DNA from: DATAXP01 sp036272935
GTDB taxonomy: Bacteria; Planctomycetota; Planctomycetia; Pirellulales; PNKZ01
Direction: 5' to 3'
Length of the DNA stretch: 64,000 nt
NCBI GenBank assembly: GCA_036272935.1
Contig: DATAXP010000110.1
Coordinates: forward strand, 1 to 64,000
The notes beneath the pieces were generated by a model, which was not told the origin of the DNA, did no database searches, and worked only from the letters and a program-made list of their open reading frames with translations. Positions 57,911 to 64,000 of the stretch are shown piece by piece. The position numbers were made by a program, and so were the translations under genes. Numbering within the stretch: the first letter of the stretch is position 1; every line of letters begins with the position of its first letter.

Positions 57911-58984
57911 TTAGTAATGGTCACCGGCGTGCGCGGCCGGCGAGTTGTGCAGCAGCCGAAAATGCGGAGCCGGGCGCGGATGGTCGCTGGCACGTCGTGC
58001 GGCAATGGGGACCGCGGCGCGGCGCGGTAGGTCGACGAATCGCTCCGCGGAGAGATTGTGCGCTGCGCGGACGATGTACAGCGGTCGCTCTTTCAGCTCG
58101 TCGTAGATGCGGGCGATGTAGTCGCCCATCAGTCCCAGCACGAAGAGCGTGGCTCCGAACAGACCGCATTGCAGGCAGACCAACCAGGCCATGCCGGCCA
58201 CGGGCGAGCCCGCCACCGAGCAGGCTGCTGCCCACAGCGTGTAGGCGGCTGAGCCGGCGATTACCGTCAGTCCCACGCCCATCGCCAGGCGCAGCGGCAA
58301 TCCCGAGAACGAACTGATCGCGCGCCAGGCGAACGCCATCATCTTGCGGAGCGGATACTTGGTCTCGCCCGCCGCGCGTGCCGGACGGTCGAACACGATC
58401 GCCGTCTGGCGAAAGCCCAACCAGGTGACCATGCCGCGCACGAAGCGATGCTGCTCGCGTAGCTGCTTAAACGCTTCGACCACCGCCCGGCTCATCAATC
58501 GGAAGTCGCCGACGTTATCGGGCAAGTCGCGATGCACTGCCGTACGCATCAGCCGGTAGAAGCCCGCAGCCGTCGAGCGCTTGAACCACGACTCACCCTG
58601 CCGACTGCGGCGCTGAGCATAAACCACGTCGTACCCCGCGCGGTACTTCTCGACCATCTCGAGCACCAGCTCGGGCGGGTCCTGCAAGTCGGAATCCATC
58701 ACCACCACGGCATCGCCGGCCGCGATGTCGATCCCCGCAGTGATGGCAACCTGGTGACCGAAATTGCGCGAGAACTCAAGCACCTTGAAGCGCGGCTCCT
58801 CCGCAGCGGCCTGGGCCAAGAGCACTGCCGAGCGATCGCTGCTGCCGTCGTTGACGAAGATCACTTCAGCTTCGCACGGCAGCCGAGCCAGCAGCGTGCG
58901 CACGCGCGGCAACAACAGCGGCAGCACCTGCTCTTCGTTGTAAACCGGAAACACGAGCGACAAGACGTCGAGCGGGCGCGACAT
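57911..58984 (-). CDS. family 2 membrane-anchored glycosyltransferase (DPM1/GtrB/ArnC type)
   Basis: 357 aa. GT-A domain: LSLVFPVYNEEQVLPLLL, VIFVNDGSSDRS, FSRNFGHQVAITAG and metal-binding MDSDLQDPPE (96-105). The acceptor-side motif is VGDFRLMSRAVVEAFKQL. Two C-terminal TM helices (about 238-260 and 268-292) anchor it, followed by an unusual basic/His-rich tail of about 55 aa. It should transfer a sugar from a nucleotide donor to a polyprenyl phosphate. Start MSRPLDVLSL is 4 nt after AAGGAGG. Near gmd, consistent with envelope glycan synthesis. Confidence 0.93.
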   Translation of the reverse strand: MSRPLDVLSLVFPVYNEEQVLPLLLPRVRTLLARLPCEAEVIFVNDGSSDRSAVLLAQAAAEEPRFKVLEFSRNFGHQVAITAGIDIAAGDAVVVMDSDLQDPPELVLEMVEKYRAGYDVVYAQRRSRQGESWFKRSTAAGFYRLMRTAVHRDLPDNVGDFRLMSRAVVEAFKQLREQHRFVRGMVTWLGFRQTAIVFDRPARAAGETKYPLRKMMAFAWRAISSFSGLPLRLAMGVGLTVIAGSAAYTLWAAACSVAGSPVAGMAWLVCLQCGLFGATLFVLGLMGDYIARIYDELKERPLYIVRAAHNLSAERFVDLPRRAAVPIAARRASDHPRPAPHFRLLHNSPAAHAGDHY

Positions 58985-59114
58985 GACGCCTCCTTGCGAT
59001 AACCGGCCGCGGCTCATCCATGAGCGATCGCCGACAGCAAAACGTCCAGGCGATTGGGCGGGTAATGTAGGCGAAGTGCCGCGACCGCAGCAAGGTCGTT
59101 TAGGGCAAAGCATT

Positions 59115-59280
59115 CACCACCGAGGCACCGAGGCACGGAGAAAAACACGGAGCAGCAAGGAGTTGGGATTCTCGGACGACGTCGGTCACCAAGCGCTACG
59201 CGTTTCGATCGATCGTACGATCTGTTTTCTGCCAAAACTGCTGCTCCGCGCGTCCTCTGTGTCTCGGTGCCTCTGTGGTT
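59115..59280. repeat. palindromic repeat, same architecture as the 5678 family, copy 5
   Basis: Left arm CACCACCGAGGCACCGAGGC continues to 59157; right arm 59239-59280 ends CTCGGTGCCTCTGTGGTT and is its near complement. The 81-nt loop is the largest of the five copies. CTCCGTG/CACGGAG and GGTGCCTC/GAGGCACC units recur as in copy 4. Confidence 0.85.
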
Positions 59281-59312
59281 CATCTCCTGGCCCTGTGGTT
59301 CATCTCCTGGCC
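59273..59312. repeat. perfect 20-bp tandem duplication
   Basis: CTGTGGTTCATCTCCTGGCC occurs twice head-to-tail (59273-59292 and 59293-59312). The first copy contains the last bases of the palindrome right arm, so the duplication arose after repeat insertion. Non-coding. Confidence 0.9.
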
Positions 59313-59381
59313 GAACAAGCCAGCTGGAGGCGGTGCAAGCATGTCGCGACGCGCGGGGCGAGACCCGCGGCTAAATGAGAA

Positions 59382-60122
59382 TTACAGTTCTTTGATCGCG
59401 ATGTTGCGGAACTGCACCAGCGCTGGCGGGCTGGTCCACTGGCCGTCCTTCTTGGCGCCGTGGTGTTGGAGCGCCAGCCGGCCTCGTGGCGGGATGCCCG
59501 GCAGTTGCGCGTCGTCGATCACCAGCTTGTCGTTCAGCAATACGGTGACGCGATCGCCGCGCATCGTGATCTCGAACTGGTTCCACTCGCCCAAGTCACG
59601 GTCGGCCAATGTCTGGGGGGTCACGCCGGCACGCACCTCGGGGGACATTTGCTTGTCCATGCGGTACCCGTATAGTTCCCCCGAGCCGACCGGCCAGCAC
59701 CAGATGTTCACCTGGTTCTTCGCTTGGCCGCGGAGGAACACGCCCGAATCGGAATCGGGCACGGTGATGCGAATCTCTTTGCCGTCGTTGTCGAGCTTGT
59801 GGGTGCCGTCGGGCTTGACGATCGGCACGCGCGGATTGAGATACGGTGTGGCCTTAATCCGCCACTCGACCCGCAGAACGAAGTCGCCGTACTCTTTGTC
59901 GGTCCATAGACTCTTGTCGCCCGTGGCTTCGCTTTCGGCGTCGTAGTCGATCACGCCGTCGACGACCCGCCAATGGCCGTTGTCGCCGGTGGGGACGACC
60001 CAGCCGCTGAAATCTTTGCCGTTGAACAACGACACAAAGCCATCGTCGCCACCCAAGGCAGGCGAAGACGCCAAAGCGACGCAAATCCCAACTGTCCGTA
60101 GCATTCGCGGCGTGCGCAACAT
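59382..60122 (-). CDS. secreted DUF1080 (3-keto-disaccharide hydrolase-like) protein
   Basis: 246 aa. Signal peptide (RTVGICVALASSPALGG), then FVSLFNGKDFSGWVVPTGDN, the universal DUF1080 start, a LamG-like beta-sandwich (SLWTDKEYGDFVLRVEWRIK, DSDSGVFLRGQ, NQFEITMRGDRVTVLLNDKL) and the terminal RLALQHHGAKKDG, VQFRNIAIKEL. DUF1080 proteins are associated with sugar binding or hydrolysis of keto-disaccharides in Planctomycetes and Bacteroidetes. GAGAGG 2-7 nt upstream of the ATG. An independent gene. Confidence 0.9.
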   Translation of the reverse strand: MLRTPRMLRTVGICVALASSPALGGDDGFVSLFNGKDFSGWVVPTGDNGHWRVVDGVIDYDAESEATGDKSLWTDKEYGDFVLRVEWRIKATPYLNPRVPIVKPDGTHKLDNDGKEIRITVPDSDSGVFLRGQAKNQVNIWCWPVGSGELYGYRMDKQMSPEVRAGVTPQTLADRDLGEWNQFEITMRGDRVTVLLNDKLVIDDAQLPGIPPRGRLALQHHGAKKDGQWTSPPALVQFRNIAIKEL

Positions 60123-60352
60123 GCGGCCTCTCGGGTTGTAAAAGTTTCCGTATCGCGGGGCAGTTACAGGGATTTAATGTAATCCGTTGCCGAACCAGCC
60201 AACAGAACCATTGCAACGAGCGTAGAAAAAGCAATGATGATGCAGGGGTGGGCGGGGGCTGCGCAGCGCGCCGTTGCGATATCAATACATCTCGGCAGAA
60301 TTCTTCTCGAGAATATTTCGTCTCGATGGTGGTCGAGCAGGAGGGAGCGGTC

Positions 60353-61630
60353 ATGAAGCCACGCATGCGTGTTGGCCTGATTGGTGGTGTCGCGATCCTG
60401 GCGAGTCTTTCTGCGGCAGTTGCCTTTGCCCACGGCGGCGGAGGAGGTGGTGGTGGTGGGGGGGGCGGTGGCCACGGTGGCGGCGGCTTCGGCGGAGGCG
60501 GCCACGGTGGGGGCGGCTTTCATGGCGGCGGCTTCCACGGAGGGGGCTACCACGGTGGCGGGTTCTATGGCGGAGGTCGTTCGATCGGCGGCTACGGGGC
60601 GTCGCACGCTGGCGTGGGGACCGCGCATCCGGGACTTTCGTCGGCCGCGTCGGGGGCCCATCACGCGCCCTCCAGCAATTTCATGAGCCGTCACGGCATG
60701 ACCGGCAGCAACATGGCCGGCGCTCATCATCCCGGCAGCGGCAACATGGCCGGCGGACAGCATCATTACTCCGGCAATGGACGGTCCTACTTCTACGGCT
60801 ACGGCTCGCCGTTCGGGCTGTGGGGTTACCCGGGCTTCGGCTTCGGTTTCTTCCCCTGGTTTGGATACGGCTACGGCTACGGTGGATACGGGTACGGCGG
60901 ATATGGTGGCTACGGCGGCTATGGCTACGGCTATCCGAACTACGCTTACCAGAACACGAATCAGTACGCGCTGGCCACCGCCCAGCCCGAGCAGCTGCAG
61001 ACCTCGACGGCCGAAGTATCGCAATACGCCTCCGCAGCCGAGGTCGCCTTCAAGGCCGGCGATTACGACACCGCGGTGCGTTACTGGCGGCATTCGTTGG
61101 TCGAGGCGCCGAATAGCGGCGCGCTGGTGCTCTTGCTGGCGCAAGGATTGTTCGCCACCGGCCACTTCGACGAGGCGGCCGGCGCCGTGCAGCGCGGAAT
61201 GCAGCTCTTGCCGCAAGATAAGTGGGGCGTGGTCGTCGAGAACTACACGGAGCTGTATCGCGGTAACCAGGACTTCACGAACCAGCTTCGGGCGCTCGAG
61301 ACGGCCTCGGAGAAGACTGAGTCGCCAGCGATTGAGTTTCTGCTCGGCTACCAGTACGGCTACCTTGGCTATCCGAAGCAAGCCGTTCGTGAGCTCGATC
61401 ACGGTCTGAAGCTCGCCCCGCAGGACGACATGGCCAAGAAGCTGCGGGCGATCTTCGCCGCGAAGCTGAACCCGGCCGACGTGCCGCCGACACCCGGCGC
61501 CGCGGCAGCGAGTAACGGGCCGGCGCTGAGTGCGCCGGCAGGTGGCGAGTTACCGGCGCCGCAGCCTAACGCTCCGAAGGCCGAAAGTGCGGCCCCGGTC
61601 GATAAGCAGGCCAGCAACCCGGGAACGTAA
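60353..61630 (+). CDS. secreted His/Gly/Tyr-rich protein with C-terminal TPR-like domain
   Basis: 425 aa. Signal peptide (VGLIGGVAILASLSAAVAFA), then a low-complexity domain of about 185 aa: poly-Gly with recurring HGGGGF and FHGGG, then SHAGVGTAHPG and HHAPSS, and a Tyr/Gly tract (FGYGYGYGGYGYGGYGG). The C-terminal part (about 225-385) is helical with TPR-like units: AEVAFKAGDYDTAVRYWRHS, LAQGLFATGHFDEAAGAVQR, EFLLGYQYGYLGYPKQAVRE. It ends in a Pro/Ala tail. Strong ribosome site AGGAGGGAG. The His/Gly part could bind metal or stick to the envelope; TPRs imply a protein partner. Confidence 0.86.
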   Translation: MKPRMRVGLIGGVAILASLSAAVAFAHGGGGGGGGGGGGGHGGGGFGGGGHGGGGFHGGGFHGGGYHGGGFYGGGRSIGGYGASHAGVGTAHPGLSSAASGAHHAPSSNFMSRHGMTGSNMAGAHHPGSGNMAGGQHHYSGNGRSYFYGYGSPFGLWGYPGFGFGFFPWFGYGYGYGGYGYGGYGGYGGYGYGYPNYAYQNTNQYALATAQPEQLQTSTAEVSQYASAAEVAFKAGDYDTAVRYWRHSLVEAPNSGALVLLLAQGLFATGHFDEAAGAVQRGMQLLPQDKWGVVVENYTELYRGNQDFTNQLRALETASEKTESPAIEFLLGYQYGYLGYPKQAVRELDHGLKLAPQDDMAKKLRAIFAAKLNPADVPPTPGAAAASNGPALSAPAGGELPAPQPNAPKAESAAPVDKQASNPGT

Positions 61631-61636
61631 CGACAT

Positions 61637-62422
61637 TCACGCTCGCTCGGTCATCAGCCGGGCGAGCGACGTGACGAGGCGCAGCGGGAACAATCGCCCG
61701 CCGATGGCTAGCGCCTGATTGAAGACGCCTGGAATGACTACCCGCTTCCCGCGCAGCATCGCGCGGTAGCCGGTGCGCGCGACGAATTCCGTGCTGGTGG
61801 TGCCGAAGGCGAACAGCCGCGTCTCGGCGGCGCCGGCGCGAGCCGCAAACTCGGTGGGTGTTGGGCCCGGGCACAACACGGTCACGGTGACGCCGGTCGG
61901 CGCCAGCTCATTCGCCAGGGCCATGCTCAGGCTGAGCACGTAAGCCTTGGTGGCAAAGTACACGGCCAGCAGCGGCCCCGGTTGAAATGCCGCGGTCGAG
62001 GCGACATTCAGGATACGGCCATGCCGCCGGGCGATCATCGGCGGCAGCAGCAGCCGCGTCAGTTCGGTGAGCGTGGCGGCGTTCAGATCGACCATCTGCC
62101 GGACCGCGGCCGGATCGGTTTCGGCGAACAGCCCCCAGGCACCGAAGCCGGCGTTGTTCACCAAGGCATCGATCGTTGTCTCACGGCGCCGCAATTCGTC
62201 AACGAGTTCCCCTGCCGACCCGGGCACCGCCAGGTCCTTGACGATCGCGTGCACCGGCCGGCCTGAAAGGCCGCGCAGCTCGCCCGCGCGCTCGTTGAGC
62301 AGTTCCGCCCGCCGCGCGACAAGCACCAACTCCCAGCCATCGCGGGCAAACAACCGCGCCAGCTCGAGGCCGATGCCGCTGGTTGCACCGGTGATTAGCG
62401 CGGTGCCGGGGCTGTCGTTCAT
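61637..62422 (-). CDS. short-chain dehydrogenase/reductase (classical SDR)
   Basis: 261 aa. TGATSGIGLELARLF (11-25) binds the cofactor, NNAGFGAWG (89-97), catalytic Ser142 in NVASTAAFQPGP, Tyr155 and Lys159 in VYFATKAYVLSLS; ARRAE after beta-2 suggests NADP preference. C-terminal helices and basic tail (RLFPLRLVTSLARLMTERA) resemble the YqjQ/DltE-like SDRs. Substrate unknown. ATG chosen with GGGGAT about 7 nt upstream. It begins 19 nt after the stop of the lipoprotein gene, in one minus-strand run with clpP. Confidence 0.92.
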   Translation of the reverse strand: MNDSPGTALITGATSGIGLELARLFARDGWELVLVARRAELLNERAGELRGLSGRPVHAIVKDLAVPGSAGELVDELRRRETTIDALVNNAGFGAWGLFAETDPAAVRQMVDLNAATLTELTRLLLPPMIARRHGRILNVASTAAFQPGPLLAVYFATKAYVLSLSMALANELAPTGVTVTVLCPGPTPTEFAARAGAAETRLFAFGTTSTEFVARTGYRAMLRGKRVVIPGVFNQALAIGGRLFPLRLVTSLARLMTERA

Positions 62423-62441
62423 CGTGTGATCCCCGTGCCGC

Positions 62442-63683
62442 TCAACGGTACGGCGACCAGGGGCGAGTAACCGTGCGCGAGGGACCGTCATCGGCGCCGG
62501 CGGAACCGTCGGGGTCGCTGAGCAGCACGCGCGGCCCTTCGTCCGACATGCCATCGGGATAGCCCGGCATCGGCCCGGCGACCATTGGAATGGTGGGCAC
62601 GGGGTTCTGCTGCATGGGACTGGGTTGCATCGGCATCGGCGCTGTCGGCACGTAGCCTGGCGCTCTGGGCCAGGGACGCGTCGCGCGGGTCCATTGCCCG
62701 CCCGGCAGTGACTGTCCGGTCGGCCAAGGCGGCTGCTGACGTCGCACGGCCGGGCCGACCGGCGGCAGTTCCACGTCGATCACTCCCTCGGCGTCGAGCT
62801 TGCTGCCGTCGTTCTTCAGGTAACGGGCATTTACGACCAGCCGGTTATTCTGCGGCGCAGCGCTGGGCCAGCGCAGGTCGAACCGCCAACCTTTGCCGTC
62901 GGGGGTTGATCGCCAACGCGGGGCGATCTCGTCGGCCGTGAAGTCCCAACGTGCAATCCGGCTCGATTCGCCGGCCAGCGACGGGTCCATCACCACGATC
63001 GACAACTGCCCGGGCACTTCGGTCGGCCGGCCATCGGCATCGAGCGGCTCGATGAGCACGGTCACGCCGTCGGCCCCGGGCCGATTGTCACTCGCAAAGC
63101 CACCGGTGACGCGCGGATTAATGGCGATGCCCATCACTTCGCCCGGCGGGCCTTTGGGCGCCTCGGGCTCGACGACGGTCTTTTGCGAGGCGTTGCCGAT
63201 CTTTAGATCGGGCAGCGGCGACGGATTGGGCACTGCCGATGAATTGGGGTAACGCGATCGCGGCAGTTCGCCCTCGGGAATATCAGGGTTTGGCGGCTGG
63301 ATCTCAGGCGGGGCGCGAAACGGCGGAGCCTGCTCGCTGGGCAGCTCGATGGTCGGCGGCGCCAATCCGCCAGGGCCCGGGGTGCGACCGCCGTTGTACG
63401 AGCCGCGCTGCGGCAGCTCTTCGAGCCGTGTCGGCGGGGCGGTCCGAATGGTCCCCTCCATTGCGGGGCTGCCGTACGCCGGCGACGCCGCGGGATCGCA
63501 GCCTTGGGCATTGAGCACCGCCTGGCACTGCGCGAGCTTGCACTCCAGCGCGTAGATCTGATCTTCCTGCCGGCGCAGATCGCGCTCGAGCAGTTCCTGC
63601 GCGCCGCGATTGCGGCAGCCTACCGCTAGCGCCAGCGCAGGCAATAGCGCGACGACGAAGGCTCGGGGCCAGCTCGGTTTCAT
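62442..63683 (-). CDS. proline-rich lipoprotein
   Basis: 413 aa. Signal peptide II with lipobox LAVGC (Cys23) followed by Arg, then a short coiled coil (RDLRRQEDQIYALECKLAQC), a Pro/Ala-rich linker to about 165, a beta-rich domain (VMGIAINPRVTGGFASDNRP, DGVTVLIEPLDADGRPTEVP, RLVVNARYLKNDGSKLDAEG) and a Pro/Met-rich tail (PMPMQPSPMQQNPVPTIPMV). Membrane-anchored; function unknown. GAGG 5 nt before the ATG. Sits between clpP (48 nt upstream) and the SDR (19 nt downstream), but a functional link is not evident. Confidence 0.83.
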   Translation of the reverse strand: MKPSWPRAFVVALLPALALAVGCRNRGAQELLERDLRRQEDQIYALECKLAQCQAVLNAQGCDPAASPAYGSPAMEGTIRTAPPTRLEELPQRGSYNGGRTPGPGGLAPPTIELPSEQAPPFRAPPEIQPPNPDIPEGELPRSRYPNSSAVPNPSPLPDLKIGNASQKTVVEPEAPKGPPGEVMGIAINPRVTGGFASDNRPGADGVTVLIEPLDADGRPTEVPGQLSIVVMDPSLAGESSRIARWDFTADEIAPRWRSTPDGKGWRFDLRWPSAAPQNNRLVVNARYLKNDGSKLDAEGVIDVELPPVGPAVRRQQPPWPTGQSLPGGQWTRATRPWPRAPGYVPTAPMPMQPSPMQQNPVPTIPMVAGPMPGYPDGMSDEGPRVLLSDPDGSAGADDGPSRTVTRPWSPYR

Positions 63684-63731
63684 GGCGACCTCGCTATCCT
63701 TAGCGACTGTCCCCCCCGGGATAATACTATC

Positions 63732-64000
63732 TCACTGCTCCGCAGGACGCGGCCGGCGTTCGATTCGTTCGACCACCCGATCGATCAACCGATACTCGAG
63801 CGCCTCCTCGGCCGACATGAAGCGATCGCGATCGGTGTCCTTCTCGATCTTGTCCAGCGGATGTCCGGTGTGCTTGAGCAGGATGCCGTTCAACTTGTCC
63901 TTGATCTTCTTGAATTCCTTGGCGTGGATCATGATCTCTTCGGCGGTTCCTTCCATGCCGGCTAGCGGCTGGTGGATCATGATCCGCGCGTTGGGTAGCG
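63732..64000 (-). CDS. clpP: ATP-dependent Clp protease proteolytic subunit, 5' part missing (window edge)
   Basis: Only the C-terminal 88 residues lie in the window. NARIMIHQPLAGMEGTAEEI contains the active-site His (MIHQP) and the following handle region; DTDRDRFMSAEEALEYRLID includes the catalytic Asp region and the family C-terminal helix, ending RRPRPAEQ. The serine nucleophile (GxASMxA) lies beyond the right edge. ClpP forms the tetradecameric chamber that degrades proteins delivered by ClpX/ClpA. Upstream gene of a possible clpP-lipoprotein-SDR run. Confidence 0.95.
   Translation of the reverse strand, partial: LPNARIMIHQPLAGMEGTAEEIMIHAKEFKKIKDKLNGILLKHTGHPLDKIEKDTDRDRFMSAEEALEYRLIDRVVERIERRPRPAEQ

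Larger units (their letters stand above)
58985..59381. other. 397-bp intergenic region dominated by repeats
   Basis: Separates the GT2 gene from the DUF1080 gene, both minus strand. It contains the 59115-59280 palindrome and the 20-bp tandem duplication at 59273-59312. The remaining flanks (58985-59114, 59313-59381) show no open frame or promoter that I can support; short frames through it follow the repeat. Confidence 0.6.

Noticed and set aside
60440..60560. G-rich run as possible G-quadruplex or regulatory tract
   Set aside because: It is the coding sequence for the poly-Gly/His segment in frame with a strong ribosome site.

Overview
The window is GC-rich, densely coded DNA from a member of the Planctomycetota, most likely order Pirellulales. 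The evidence is a set of families that are hallmarks of that group: a DUF1501 protein, a DUF1559 pseudopilin-like protein with an H-X9-DG motif, a giant secreted protein with the N-terminal ESLEERRLL export motif, Tat-exported Gfo/Idh/MocA and NHL-repeat proteins, a DUF1080 glycoside-binding/hydrolase protein, a PQQ-type propeller next to an FG-GAP protein, and a Cys/Pro-rich secreted protein. I see no rRNA, tRNA, CRISPR array, insertion sequence, integrase or phage gene; this looks like ordinary chromosomal core and lineage-specific DNA.

Layout. 1-5666 (minus): panB (cut by the left edge), a secreted Gfo/Idh/MocA oxidoreductase, an ABC-F ATPase and a COG2509-type FAD dehydrogenase. 5884-8495: an RRM RNA-binding protein with a strong promoter, a leader of about 337 nt and its own terminator, then pyrF, ndk and a small unknown protein. 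8606-15114 (minus): an 861-aa beta-helix surface protein and a heterodimeric ABC exporter pair with a 4-bp overlap. 15270-22407: a DUF1501 protein, a YhcH-like protein, an NHL propeller, a CHASE3 hybrid histidine kinase followed by an ECF sigma factor, and a DUF1559 protein. 22858-28542: PQQ propeller plus FG-GAP protein (plus strand) and two overlapping TolC-family genes (minus). 28702-36303: cysteine desulfurase, a C-terminal-haem cytochrome, L-2-hydroxyglutarate dehydrogenase, an RmlD-like SDR, and an overlapping set of HAD phosphatase, CoA-type Nudix hydrolase and a large membrane protein.

36426-38474 holds a methylisocitrate-lyase-type gene and a citrate synthase. 38506-43034 (minus) holds AlgH/YqgE, a 36-aa basic protein, a Cys-rich secreted protein and a tightly overlapping cassette (DUF3592 membrane protein, arrestin-like protein, small P-loop ATPase). 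43086-54241 has a second PQQ propeller, two unknown proteins, tex, an SMP-30 lactonase, a 730-aa double alpha/beta hydrolase, a thiolase and a small HTH protein. 54535-56642 is an Fe-ADH/PfkB gene pair overlapping by GTGA. 56777-64000 has gmd, a GT2 glycosyltransferase, DUF1080, a His/Gly/Tyr-rich TPR protein, an SDR, a lipoprotein and clpP (cut by the right edge).

Two patterns cut across the gene list. First, intergenic spaces are filled with several families of long imperfect palindromes, one of which has supplied the signal-peptide coding sequence of a gene. Second, four genes that lack a Shine-Dalgarno sequence have a near-consensus -10 box exactly 6-7 nt before the start codon, which predicts leaderless mRNAs. 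The most system-like unknown is the three-gene overlapping cassette at 40655-43034.
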